Shown one piece after another: positions 10,817 through 18,926 of a DNA stretch of 44,787 nucleotides. Position 1 is the first letter of the stretch. Each line of letters opens with the position of its first letter. The stretch lies in contig CAZEFW010000065.1 of the NCBI GenBank assembly GCA_964511535.1, positions 1 through 44,787 of the forward strand. The letters run 5' to 3'. A program made the position numbers and the translations under genes. This DNA is from CAZCFB01 sp964511535. Its GTDB lineage: Bacteria > Myxococcota_A > Polyangia > GCA-2747355 > CAZCFB01. The notes under the pieces are model-generated. The model was not told the origin of the DNA. It saw only the letters and a list, made by a program, of their open reading frames with translations, and made no database searches.

Positions 10817-11215
10817 CTACTCGTTGAGGGCCTCCACCACCTTGGCGTCGTCGTCGGTGGTCAACACCGCCAGGGCGGACATCTTGACCGTGGTGGTGGC
10901 ATAGGCCGAGGCGATGTTCACGCCGAGCTGCGCTATCTGCTGCAGCAGCGTGGCGAAGGCGCCGGCCTGGTTGGGCATCTCCACCAGGAGCACCGTCTGG
11001 ACGGTGTATTTCACCCCCTCACTGTCGAGCACCTCCCTGGCCTCCTCGATGTTGTCCGGCACGATGCTGATGTGCACGTCGTCGCCGTGCTGGAAGCCGC
11101 TCGAGGCCACCACGTTGATCTCGGAGTCCTTGAGTGCCTCGAAGATGCCCGCCCCTGCGCCGAGGGAGTTCTTCATGATCACGAGCAGCTCTTTGCCCTT
11201 GCTCACTGCCGCCAT
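10817..11215 (-). CDS. Small protein with two ACT domains
   Basis: This 132-residue protein appears to be two ACT domains in tandem: residues 10-65 (LLVIMKNSLGAGAGIFEALKD) and 70-130 (TVLLVEMPNQAGAFATLLQQIAQLGVNI). ACT domains bind amino acids and usually regulate enzymes, but no enzyme is fused here. The family of stand-alone ACT proteins is common. An AAGGA-type ribosome site lies 8 nt before the ATG. It lies between the sigma-54 activator and the L,D-transpeptidase genes on the same strand and may sense an amino acid for either. The target is not known. Confidence 0.85.
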   Translation of the reverse strand: MAAVSKGKELLVIMKNSLGAGAGIFEALKDSEINVVASSGFQHGDDVHISIVPDNIEEAREVLDSEGVKYTVQTVLLVEMPNQAGAFATLLQQIAQLGVNIASAYATTTVKMSALAVLTTDDDAKVVEALNE

Positions 11216-11255
11216 GGTCGTCGGTCCTTTTTTCCTTTTGGTGGCTGTCCCGAGC

Positions 11256-12626
11256 CTACCGCCCGGGGACCGGGATATTGTAACGCTTCACGAGTCGATG
11301 AATATAGTTCCGGTCGATCCCCGCCTCCTGTGCCGCCCTGGAGATATTACCCTGATGCCGCTGCAGCAGGTTTTGCAAGTACTCCTTTTCGAACGACTCC
11401 ACCAGCAGCCCCTTGGCCTCCTTGAACGGCATCTCGAGCATCTGCTCGGAGATGCCGCCGCTCGGCTCCGGCTCCAGGGGATCTGCGGCGGCGCGGTGGA
11501 GCCCATTGTCCTGCAGGCTCGGCACCGGCGCCGTGGCCAGTGCGAGGCCCCGCTGCACCACGTTGCGCAGCTCCCGCACGTTACCGGGCCAGGCGTGGCC
11601 AAACAGCTGGTCCATGATGGCCTGGGGCACGTTGAAGTCGCCCTGGCCGATCTCCTCCAGGAACAGCTGAACCAGCCCAGGGATGTCCTCGGCGCGCTTG
11701 CGCAGCGGCGGCACCTCCAGCCGCACCACCGCCAGGCGGTAGTACAGGTCCTCGCGGAAGGCCCCGTCGTGCACTTGCTTCGCCAGGTCGCGGTTGGTGG
11801 CCGCCACCACCCGCACGTCCACTCGCCGCGGGCGGGTCTCACCGATGGGCCGCACCTCGCGCTTCTCCAGCAGGCGCAGCAGGTTCGGCTGCAGCTCCAG
11901 GGGCAGCTCGCCCACCTCGTCCAGGAACAGGGTGCCGCCGTTGGCCGCCTCGGCCAGGCCCTTCTTGGGTCCCGCCGCGCCGGTGAACGCGCCCCGGGCG
12001 TGGCCGAACAGCTCCGCCGCCATGAGCTCCCGCGGGATGGCGCCGCAGTCGAGCACCACGAAGGGGCCCTTACGCCGCGGGCTGGCCGCGTGCACGCCCT
12101 CGGCCAGCAGCTCCTTGCCCGTGCCGGTCTCCCCCTCCAGCAGCACCGTCACCTCGCTGTGGCTCACCTGGTTGAGCAGGGAGAACAGCGCGGTCATTGC
12201 CGAGCTCGTGCCGTAGGCGCGGCCGAAGTGGCTCTCGCGGAACGGCGCCACCTCCAGGGCCTCGTCAGCGGGGATCACCTCCAGCCGGGTGTCGCCCCCC
12301 ACCCGCAGCTTGGCCCGCGCACGCACCGTGACGCTGCCGAGGCGGGTGTCCCCCAGGTAAGTGCCGTTGGTGCTGTCCAGGTCGGAGATGTGCACGCCGG
12401 CGGCGCGGGCCTGGATCTCCAGGTGGTAGCGCGACACGGAGGCGTCGCTGAGCACCACGTCGTTGTCCGGGTGCGAGCCCACCAGCACCGTGCCGCTCTC
12501 GATGGTGTGCTCCAGTCCTGCGTCCGGCCCCGCCGCCACCCGGATGATGTACCGCCGCAGCTTGAGCAGACCGCTCTTGCCGTCGGTGATGAGCAGGCCG
12601 GTCTCGGGTGGGATGCTGCGGCTCAA
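11256..12626 (-). CDS. FHA-domain sigma-54-dependent activator (AAA+, Fis HTH)
   Basis: This 456-residue enhancer-binding protein has an N-terminal FHA domain (about 25-105; GSHPDNDVVLSDASVSRYHLEI and DLDSTNGTYLG, with the conserved Ser-Arg, His and Asn). FHA domains bind phosphothreonine. The AAA+ domain (about 125-360) has Walker A GETGTGKE, the sigma-54 contact loop GAFTGA and Walker B GTLFLDEVGELP. A Fis-type helix-turn-helix closes the protein (ISRAAQEAGIDRNYIHRLVKRY). I chose the TTG at 12624-12626 because a strong GGAGAGGAGG lies 9 nt upstream. The TTG at 12665 has no ribosome site, and no ATG precedes the domain. Sigma-54-like sites nearby suggest local regulation. Confidence 0.92.
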   Translation of the reverse strand: MSRSIPPETGLLITDGKSGLLKLRRYIIRVAAGPDAGLEHTIESGTVLVGSHPDNDVVLSDASVSRYHLEIQARAAGVHISDLDSTNGTYLGDTRLGSVTVRARAKLRVGGDTRLEVIPADEALEVAPFRESHFGRAYGTSSAMTALFSLLNQVSHSEVTVLLEGETGTGKELLAEGVHAASPRRKGPFVVLDCGAIPRELMAAELFGHARGAFTGAAGPKKGLAEAANGGTLFLDEVGELPLELQPNLLRLLEKREVRPIGETRPRRVDVRVVAATNRDLAKQVHDGAFREDLYYRLAVVRLEVPPLRKRAEDIPGLVQLFLEEIGQGDFNVPQAIMDQLFGHAWPGNVRELRNVVQRGLALATAPVPSLQDNGLHRAAADPLEPEPSGGISEQMLEMPFKEAKGLLVESFEKEYLQNLLQRHQGNISRAAQEAGIDRNYIHRLVKRYNIPVPGR

Positions 12627-12807
12627 GGGGTGGGACCTCCTCTCCAGGGCAGTGGAGCTATTCAAGCTAACCCACCGGGGGGAGGGGGTTCAAGGGTGGG
12701 GTTCTGCAATGCCGGAATGCCAGAATGCCAGGTTGCCAGAATGCCAGGTTGCCAGATCGTGCGGCGGGGCAGCGGGGGGCGCGGCGCTGGAGGCCGGCTC
12801 GACCCGC
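12627..12807. repeat. Octamer tandem repeat between the activator and a small ORF
   Basis: There is no convincing gene in this stretch. At 12711-12758 an 8-bp unit repeats six times with small changes: GCCGGAAT, GCCAGAAT, GCCAGGTT, GCCAGAAT, GCCAGGTT, GCCAGATC. The GCCAG core is constant after the first unit. Transcription from the sigma-54-like site at 13055 would cross it to reach the activator gene. Confidence 0.75.
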
Positions 12808-13023
12808 TCATGGGCCGCGCGGCGGCTCTGCTCCCGTCGGGCGGGCCTGCCCGGGCTCCGTTGCTTCTGGATCAGCTGGCGGCGGATCAGGTTCGTCTCG
12901 GGGCCCGGCTCGCCCGGTCGGCGGCGGCGGTCGGTCCGGCCGGCGTGGTGGCGGTCGGCCAGCGAGGCAGGGGCTCTTGCCGAGCAGGAGATAGGCCAGG
13001 GGTGCGGAAGATGGATCCAACAT
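12808..13023 (-). CDS. Possible small Pro-rich protein (71 residues)
   Basis: A short frame starting MLDPSSAPLAYLLLGKSPC, then an extremely Pro/Arg-rich tail. The main support is the start: GGAGG lies 5 nt before the ATG (13021-13023), and a sigma-54-like site at 13055-13070 would start RNA at about 13044, giving a 21-nt leader. Codons in the tail are not clearly GC-rich at the third base, unlike the neighbours, so the tail may not be under coding selection. It could be a leader peptide ahead of the activator gene, a true small protein or a decayed gene. No family is recognised. Confidence 0.4.
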   Translation of the reverse strand: MLDPSSAPLAYLLLGKSPCLAGRPPPRRPDRPPPPTGRAGPRDEPDPPPADPEATEPGQARPTGAEPPRGP

Positions 13024-13054
13024 CGTCTCCTCCAAGTTCAATGTCCGCTGATAA

Positions 13055-13070
13055 AGCACGGGGCGTGCCA
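13055..13070 (-). promoter_or_regulatory. Sigma-54-like promoter (TGGCAC-N5-GTGCT)
   Basis: The minus strand reads TGGCACGCCCCGTGCT. The consensus is TGGCAC-N5-TTGCW, so only the first T of the -12 box differs (G). The predicted start is near 13044, 21 nt before an ATG with a strong ribosome site. An AT-rich tract lies upstream (about 13092-13117). The site is also a dyad, GCAC-N5-GTGC, so it could instead bind a dimeric regulator. It points at the small ORF and the FHA activator gene, which fits autoregulation. Confidence 0.6.
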
Positions 13071-13176
13071 TGAACGGGAGACGATGCTCAAGTGTATGTA
13101 ATATTATGGTTATTGTGCCTGTCTGGCTCTGTCGGGCGGGACGAGCCCCTGGCAACCGGACTTGCTTGAAGAGCTG

Positions 13177-13198
13177 GAAAATGGGGGCAGGTGCCCCC
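13177..13198 (-). terminator. Terminator-like hairpin after the barrel gene
   Basis: On the minus strand GGGGGCA-CC-TGCCCCC forms a 7-bp stem with a 2-nt loop, followed by ATTTTC. It lies about 25 nt after the stop codon of the outer-membrane protein gene and separates it from the sigma-54-like site of the next unit. The word GGCACCTGCC also occurs a second time just before it. Confidence 0.6.
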
Positions 13199-13222
13199 GG
13201 GCCATGGCAGGTGCCAGGCCTC

Positions 13223-13882
13223 TCAGAACGCGTAGCCCACGTCGAAGATGATGCCCAGCTTCAGGCCGTCGCCCTGCATGCTGCACCGGGCGGATGACGG
13301 GCACTTGCTCGAGGCGATCTCGAACCCGTAGCCGATGTCGCCGCCGATGGCCATGTTGAAGCCGCTGTCCCACAGCCAGCGCCAGCCGATGGAGGCGCCC
13401 GCGTAGCCGGCGGTGGTGGGCAGGATGTTGGCGTCTCCCGAGGGCGTGACATGGCCCACCTTGAAGTAGGGCCCGAAGAAGAGCCCCTCGTGCGGATCCC
13501 AGGGCCAGAACTGCATGTCGATGCGGCCGCCCACGGCGTGGTGCTTGAACAGGATGGGCGCCTGGTACGACACCGAGCCGGCCAGCGTGATCAGGCTGCC
13601 CAGGGCAACGCTGGCCTGGAGGCTAGCCCCTCCGAGGAGGATGCCCGCCGGGTTGAGGGTGATGTTGAACCGGGGGCGGTCGCTGCCCTCTTCTTCGCTC
13701 TGCGCTGCCACGGTCTGTGCGGCGCCGGGGGCGTAGCTGCCACCCTCGGGAGGCAGCTCGCCGTCCTCACCGGCCAGGGCCGGGGTGCAGAGCAGCGCCA
13801 TCAGCGCAGCGCAGGCCAGGGCGCTGGTGATGCGCCGTTGGGTTTGAGCTGTGTGGTTACGACTCCGGGGAATTCTGGACAT
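13223..13882 (-). CDS. Predicted outer-membrane beta-barrel protein
   Basis: A 219-residue protein with a signal peptide (hydrophobic stretch LACAALMALLCTPALA, cleavage near residue 38). An acidic low-complexity spacer follows to about residue 70. The rest is built of alternating hydrophobic/polar strands (FNITLNPAGILLG, SLQASVALGSLITLAGSVSY, IDMQFWPW, LFFGPYFKVGHV) and ends in Phe, the usual C-terminal signature for outer-membrane insertion. No named family is certain. A GGAGG ribosome site lies about 6 nt before the ATG, and a sigma-54-like site at 13928-13943 would give a 35-nt leader. Confidence 0.8.
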   Translation of the reverse strand: MSRIPRSRNHTAQTQRRITSALACAALMALLCTPALAGEDGELPPEGGSYAPGAAQTVAAQSEEEGSDRPRFNITLNPAGILLGGASLQASVALGSLITLAGSVSYQAPILFKHHAVGGRIDMQFWPWDPHEGLFFGPYFKVGHVTPSGDANILPTTAGYAGASIGWRWLWDSGFNMAIGGDIGYGFEIASSKCPSSARCSMQGDGLKLGIIFDVGYAF

Positions 13883-13927
13883 GAGGCACCTCCGCCTGGT
13901 TTGGCTCGTTGAGTTGCCCTTCCAAAG

Positions 13928-13943
13928 AGCACGAGGTGTGCCA
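13928..13943 (-). promoter_or_regulatory. Sigma-54-like promoter of the barrel gene
   Basis: The minus strand reads TGGCACACCTCGTGCT, with one difference from TGGCAC-N5-TTGCW at the same base as the sites at 13055 and 34542. The predicted start is near 13917, which leaves 35 nt to the ATG at 13882 and includes its ribosome site. Like the other two, it is also a GCAC-N5-GTGC dyad. Confidence 0.6.
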
Positions 13944-14027
13944 GGCCGGCCGGGGCCCTAACTACCTGTAATCTGGTGTGCGAGGGCGCCCGCGGTGTTA
14001 CGTCGGCGGCGCGCGGGGCCCGAGGGG

Positions 14028-17000
14028 TTACAGCTTCGCAGGGGGATCGACCATGCCCTGCAGCGCCTGCTGCCGTCCCGCCCAGCCATGCGCCCGGCAT
14101 AACGCCAGGGCCTCGTGGAACCGGGCGTCGGCGGCGAGGTGGTCCCCGGCGTCGCGTGACAGCGCCCCACGCAGGCGGGCCACCTCGTACTCGACCCAGG
14201 GGCTGTCCAGATCCCGCGCCAGGGCCGCGGCGCGTCGGCAGTGCCCTTCGGCCCGGGCGCGGCGCCCCCGCAGGCGGGCCTCGCCGGCCGCGATGGCGTG
14301 CCAGTGGCTCCTCAGCACGCCCACGTTGGCCGCGCGGCGGAGCTGGCCCAGGGCTCCGCCCAGGAGAGCCAGGGCCGGCGCCAGGGCGGCGCCCTCGGCC
14401 CGCTCTGCCTGGGTCAGGCGCACGTAGCCCTGGAACACATAGAACCACTTCAGGTGGTAGATGGTCAGCAGCGGGCCCGGGCTCACCTGCCGGTATGCGC
14501 GGATGGCGTCCTCCACCGGCTGGCCCAGCTCGCCGCGCTCCAGGTGATACATCAGCGCGTTGCAGTTGACGTAGGCGGCCCGGAACCGGTCCCGCGGGTT
14601 CTGCCGCATCAGGCGTCGGGCCAGCTCGAGGTACGGCCGCGCCTGCTCGTGGCGGCCGAGCATGGAGAGCACCACCAGCTGCTGGGAGAGGGCAGGGTGG
14701 CCTTCCATGGAGGCCTCGGGGCCCACCACCTCACTGGTCTTCTTGATCAACAGCTCCTGCACCTGCCACGCCTCGCGAGCGAAGCCGCGGATCATGTAGT
14801 CCCAGGTCAGGTCCGCGCAGGCGTTGATGTAGTCCGCCGTGTCGAGCCAGCGCCCGTGGTCCTGCAGCACGGCGCTCACCTCCGCGACCCCCTGGGCGGC
14901 CCGCCCGGAGAACGACTTGGTCACCGCGCGCCACAGGCGGGCTGCGCTGCGCAGGCGGATGTCGCCCAGATCGTCGGCCATGGCCACGGCTCGCTCGGAG
15001 TACCCATCGGCCATGGCGTCGAGGCCGGCGACGCCCAGGGCGACGGCGTACTTGGCGCGGGCGTCAACCAGCTCGGGGGACGGTCCGAGGCGGTTGGCCG
15101 GCAGCAGGGCGCGGAAGATGAGCTGCACGAAGTTGATGGCGTCCAGCTCGAAGTAGGCCGCCACCATGCCGGTCTGGTACACCTCCGCCAGCGCCTGCAG
15201 TCTGGCCCGCTCCTCGTCGACGGGGGGCACCTCGGCGGCCGCGCGGCGCTCTATCCACAGGCCGCGCAGCCAGTCCCGGCCCGACGCCAGCAGCTGGCGC
15301 GCGCGGGACTCCGACAGCGGGTGGCCCAGCTCGTCCAGGGCGCGGCGGCACTCCTGCCAGGCGGAGGCCGAGTCCCAGCTGGCCAGGTGCGCCATGGCCA
15401 GGCGCGCGCGCAGGCTGGCGCGAGCCGCCGGCCGGTCTGTCTGCTCCAGGGCGTGGGCGAGGTGCCGCGCCGCCTCTTGCACGCGGTGAGTCCGGGCGCA
15501 CGCCTCGCCCCACGCGGACGCCAGGCGCGGCCCCGGCCGTAGGTTGTGCTCCCGCGCCACGCGGTCCGCCTGCTGGAACAGCGTCAGGGCCTCGTGCGGC
15601 GCCTCCTTGCCCAGCGCGACCTCGCCGGCGTGCAGGTTGGCCTCCAGCACCCGCGCCGGGTCCCGGTGCACCTCGCCCAGGGTGTAGTGCATGGCGATGG
15701 CGTGGGACTGGTCCTGGCGGCCCCCGGGGGTGTCCAGCGCCTCGGCCAGGCGCTGGTGAAGTGCCCGCTTTCGCTCAGCGTCCATGGCGTCGTACGTGGT
15801 CTCCCGCAGCTTGTCGTGGGCGAAGCGCAGCGTGCCCGGGACGGGCTCCTCCGCCACCTGCCGCTCCAGCAGCTCGGCGAAGCCCTGCTGCAGCGCCGCG
15901 GGCTCCAGGCCGGAGACCTGCTCCAGCAGGGCCAGGGGCACCTCGCGGCCCGCCGCCGCGGCCAGCTCGGCCAGCCGGCGGGCCGGGCGGGTGAGCGCCC
16001 CGAGGCGCAGCACGATGAGGTCGCGCAGGGTCTCGGGCAGGTCCAGGGCGTCGAAGCCCCCGTCGGCGCCGTGCTGGTGCGCCAGGTGCCAGCGGCCCTG
16101 GCGGTCCCGGCGCAGCAGCGCCTCCTGGGCCGCGGCGCGCAGGTACTCGCCGATGAAGAACGGGTTGCCCTCGGAGCGGCGGGCCACGAAACGCACCAGC
16201 TCCGCGGGCGGCGAGGCCAGGGCCAGCATGTCCGCCACGATGGCGCCCACGCCGAGGCGGTCCAGGCGCTCCAGGGGCACCAGCCGGCAGCCGGGCTCCC
16301 GCAGCAGGCGCGCGAGCCCCGGGCCCACCTCCTCCGTGCGATAGGTGCCGAGCAGGTGCAGCGGCTGCCGGGCGAGGGCGTCCCCGCTGGCCAGCGCGCC
16401 GATGAACCCGAGGGTCAGCTCGTCGGCCCACTGCAGGTCGTCGAGCACCAGCAGCACCGGCCGGTCCGCGGCCAGGGCGGCGAGGGTCTCGTGCAGCGAG
16501 CGGAACAGCCGCTGGCGGGCGGCGTCGGGAGGGAGCTCCGGTGGGGCCGGGTACCTGTCCTGCCCCGGCAGGTCGGCCAGGGTCGGTTCGTGGCGCGCCA
16601 GCAGGGGGCCCCGGGGACCGAGGAGCCGGTCGGTCTCCTGCGCGCCGCGCTCCAGGCAGCGGTCGGCGATGGCCTGCAGCGGCTTGCACAGGGCGCCCAG
16701 GGGCCTGCCCGCCAGCGCCTGCGCCTCGCCCGCCAGCACCTGCGCCCCCCGCTCGCTGGCCGCGCGCACCAGCTCGAGCACGAGGCGGCTCTTGCCCACG
16801 CCGCTCTCTCCGCCGACGAAGGTGAGGCCGCCGCGGCCCTGGAGCAGGGGCGAGAGGCCTGCGCGCAGCTCCTCGAGCACCGCGTCCCGGCCGGCGAGCC
16901 CGGGCCGGTAGAGGTAGATCCGCGGGCGAGGGCCCGGCTCGCCGGCAGCGTCCTCGGCGCCCAGGTCGACGAGCGCCGCGGCCACGTCCACCGCGTACCC

Positions 17001-18005
17001 CAGGCGCTTCGCGGGCTCCTTGGCCAGCAGGCGCAGCACCAGCTCGTCCACCGCGGGCGGGATCCCGTCGGCGCAGGAAGAGGGCGGCGCCGGCTCGCGC
17101 TCCAGGTGGGCGCGCAGCACCCGGGCGGCGCTGTCGCCGGTGAAGGGCGGCTCACCGGTGAGCAGCTCGTACAGCACGCACCCCAGGGCGTACAGGTCGG
17201 CCCTGGCGTCCATGTCTGCGCCGGTGATCTGCTCGGGGGCCATGTAGAACGGCGTGCCGGCCACCTGGCTGTCGGCCGTGACCCGGTCCCGGCCCACGGC
17301 GGCGCCGAACTCGGCCATCACGCCGAAGTCCACCAGCACTGGCGTGCCGTCGGCGCGCACGATGATGTTGTCCGGCTTCAGGTCGCGGTGCACGATCCCC
17401 TCGCCGTGCAGGAAGGCCAGCGGCGCGCACAGCTGGCGCGCCAGGGTGAGCACGCGCCGCAGCCTCGACCCGTCCAGCGCTTCAGCTGAACCGGAGGGCG
17501 CCGCGTCGGCGAAGGGGTTGTCGGCGAACAGGTCGTCGTCGTCGTCCTCTTCCGCTTGCACCAGCGTCGGATCTTCCGCCCCCGGGCCGAGGGTGATGGA
17601 CTGCGTCCACCACGGCCGCGGATCGGCCGTGGAGGCCCGGGCCAGGTCAGGAGCGGTGGACCTGAGGGTGTTGACCATCTGCACCGTCAGCCCCACGTGG
17701 TGCTGCAGGCTCTCGCCCTGCAGCAGCTCCATGGCGTACCAGGGCACCGCCCCCTCCACCCCCTCATCCAGGATGCGCACGATGCCCGGGTGGCGGATGC
17801 GCGCCAGGGTGCGCACCTCGCGCCGGATGCGCTGCAGCAGCTCCTTGTGGGCCACCAGCACCGTCTTGAGCGCCACCACCTCGCCGGTCCGCCGGTGGCG
17901 CGCGCGGTACACCACGCCCATGGCGCCGCGGCCGAGCACGCCCTCGATGACGTAGTGGCCGATGGCGGCGGGCAGGACTGCGGTGCGCTCCTTGTCCACG
18001 GGCAT
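14028..18005 (-). CDS. Large Ser/Thr kinase / AAA ATPase / TPR signalling protein
   Basis: A 1325-residue cytoplasmic protein. The N-terminal kinase (about 12-335) has LGRGAMGVVYRA, VVALKTV, IVHRDLKPDN and VDFGVMAEFG, so it should be active. An unusually long insertion with an acidic run (EEDDDDDLFADNPFAD, near residues 150-165) separates the hinge from the HRD loop. An AAA/STAND-like ATPase follows (about 370-660), with Walker A GGESGVGKS and Walker B VLLVLDDLQWAD. The rest (about 720-1325) is helical and TPR-like. No DNA-binding domain ends the protein. The start lacks a strong ribosome site. The gene is 33 nt after the FRG gene, probably in the same transcript. Confidence 0.9.
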   Translation of the reverse strand: MPVDKERTAVLPAAIGHYVIEGVLGRGAMGVVYRARHRRTGEVVALKTVLVAHKELLQRIRREVRTLARIRHPGIVRILDEGVEGAVPWYAMELLQGESLQHHVGLTVQMVNTLRSTAPDLARASTADPRPWWTQSITLGPGAEDPTLVQAEEDDDDDLFADNPFADAAPSGSAEALDGSRLRRVLTLARQLCAPLAFLHGEGIVHRDLKPDNIIVRADGTPVLVDFGVMAEFGAAVGRDRVTADSQVAGTPFYMAPEQITGADMDARADLYALGCVLYELLTGEPPFTGDSAARVLRAHLEREPAPPSSCADGIPPAVDELVLRLLAKEPAKRLGYAVDVAAALVDLGAEDAAGEPGPRPRIYLYRPGLAGRDAVLEELRAGLSPLLQGRGGLTFVGGESGVGKSRLVLELVRAASERGAQVLAGEAQALAGRPLGALCKPLQAIADRCLERGAQETDRLLGPRGPLLARHEPTLADLPGQDRYPAPPELPPDAARQRLFRSLHETLAALAADRPVLLVLDDLQWADELTLGFIGALASGDALARQPLHLLGTYRTEEVGPGLARLLREPGCRLVPLERLDRLGVGAIVADMLALASPPAELVRFVARRSEGNPFFIGEYLRAAAQEALLRRDRQGRWHLAHQHGADGGFDALDLPETLRDLIVLRLGALTRPARRLAELAAAAGREVPLALLEQVSGLEPAALQQGFAELLERQVAEEPVPGTLRFAHDKLRETTYDAMDAERKRALHQRLAEALDTPGGRQDQSHAIAMHYTLGEVHRDPARVLEANLHAGEVALGKEAPHEALTLFQQADRVAREHNLRPGPRLASAWGEACARTHRVQEAARHLAHALEQTDRPAARASLRARLAMAHLASWDSASAWQECRRALDELGHPLSESRARQLLASGRDWLRGLWIERRAAAEVPPVDEERARLQALAEVYQTGMVAAYFELDAINFVQLIFRALLPANRLGPSPELVDARAKYAVALGVAGLDAMADGYSERAVAMADDLGDIRLRSAARLWRAVTKSFSGRAAQGVAEVSAVLQDHGRWLDTADYINACADLTWDYMIRGFAREAWQVQELLIKKTSEVVGPEASMEGHPALSQQLVVLSMLGRHEQARPYLELARRLMRQNPRDRFRAAYVNCNALMYHLERGELGQPVEDAIRAYRQVSPGPLLTIYHLKWFYVFQGYVRLTQAERAEGAALAPALALLGGALGQLRRAANVGVLRSHWHAIAAGEARLRGRRARAEGHCRRAAALARDLDSPWVEYEVARLRGALSRDAGDHLAADARFHEALALCRAHGWAGRQQALQGMVDPPAKL

Positions 18006-18038
18006 CTGTGAGGTACCGGCTGCGCCCGCGGCCCGGCG

Positions 18039-18854
18039 CTACTCTCCCACCCCCGGCGTCGGCCGGTAGTGTCGCGCGAGCCAGGCGGCCAGGCCGTCCA
18101 GGCCGGGGAAGAGCATGCGCTCGGTGATGTTGGCCTGGTCCAGCTTGTCGCGAACCTCCCACTTCAGCTCTGCCGGGATGATCAGCCGCCGGTACAGGCC
18201 CGGGTGCCCCATGAGCCAGGTGCGCAGGTTGTGCTCCGCGCCGGACATCACCGAGAAGAAGGCGAACTGGTTGACGATGCGGGCGTCCAGCGACGGGGGC
18301 TCGAAGAACAGCGCCAGCGGCTCCACGGCGAGCTTGTCGTAGTCCGCCAGGGTGGGCATGGTGCGCTCCAGCATCTCCACCGTGAAGGCGTTGACGCCCG
18401 CGCGCTCCAGGGCGTCGCGCAGGGGGGGCGGCAGCCGGCGGTTGGCCTTGATGAAGTCCACGTGCCAGATGGCGCCGTCCCGATCGTAGTGGTCCGGGTT
18501 GGCCGTGGCGAAGTGCAGCGCGACGAAGGGGGAGTAGGTCCAGTCCATCAGCCGGGTGGGCAGGCCGTGGTGCTGGGCGATGGTCATGCAGCGCCAGTCG
18601 GACAGCTGATCCGCGTCCTGGATCTGGGCGTACTTCCGGAAGTTGCGCAGCAGGTGGTACTCGAGGTGGGCCAGCTCACCGCAGTTGCGGAAGAAGCTCG
18701 TGCTCAGGTCGTAGTCGCAGTCGGCGACCCCGCGGAAGGCGTAGTTGGAGCGGAACCGGCCGATGTCGGGCTGCCACGAGTTGTCGAACAGCCGCTCGCA
18801 CAGGTCGGCCCAGCTCTCCACCCGGATGTCGTTCTGCGTCATCTCCTGGCCCAT
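18039..18854 (-). CDS. FRG-domain protein
   Basis: A 271-residue protein with the hallmarks of the FRG family (PF08867): the name-giving NYAFRGVAD near residue 38, and the central AQHHGLPTRLMDWTYSPFVALHFA near 93-116. The domain is widespread in bacteria; I know of no settled biochemical role. A GGGAGGG ribosome site stands 5 nt before the ATG. It lies between a membrane glycosyltransferase-like gene and a kinase/ATPase gene on the same strand. No transmembrane or signal segment is seen. Pairing with a kinase/STAND-like ATPase would suit a regulatory or defence module, but nothing else here supports defence. Confidence 0.85.
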   Translation of the reverse strand: MGQEMTQNDIRVESWADLCERLFDNSWQPDIGRFRSNYAFRGVADCDYDLSTSFFRNCGELAHLEYHLLRNFRKYAQIQDADQLSDWRCMTIAQHHGLPTRLMDWTYSPFVALHFATANPDHYDRDGAIWHVDFIKANRRLPPPLRDALERAGVNAFTVEMLERTMPTLADYDKLAVEPLALFFEPPSLDARIVNQFAFFSVMSGAEHNLRTWLMGHPGLYRRLIIPAELKWEVRDKLDQANITERMLFPGLDGLAAWLARHYRPTPGVGE

Positions 18855-18926
18855 GTCGGCCCTCCCGTCACGCCGCTATCGTTAACGTTGCGTCCACGTC
18901 TAATTCTACGTCCAGGTTGGTGGGGA
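18855..18926. repeat. Short degenerate hexamer repeat
   Basis: The gap upstream of the FRG gene contains about six degenerate 6-bp units at 18877-18912: TATCGT, TAACGT, TGCGTC, CACGTC, TAATTC, TACGTC. I see no clear promoter here, so the FRG gene may be read from the upstream membrane-protein genes. Confidence 0.5.

Noticed and set aside
12627..12665. The upstream TTG at 12665 as start of the FHA activator
   Set aside because: No ribosome site before it, while the TTG at 12626 has GGAGAGGAGG 9 nt upstream and lies just before the FHA domain.
12711..12758. A miniature CRISPR-like array
   Set aside because: Units are 8 bp with no spacers and no cas gene is present; it is a plain tandem repeat.
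10914..13073. A 719-residue plus-strand frame across the activator gene and its upstream gap
   Set aside because: Antisense to the FHA activator for most of its length, no domain, and it crosses the repeat and promoter region.
18039..18854. Reading the FRG/kinase pair as part of a defence island
   Set aside because: No nuclease, integrase, restriction or toxin-antitoxin gene lies nearby; kept only as a hypothesis.
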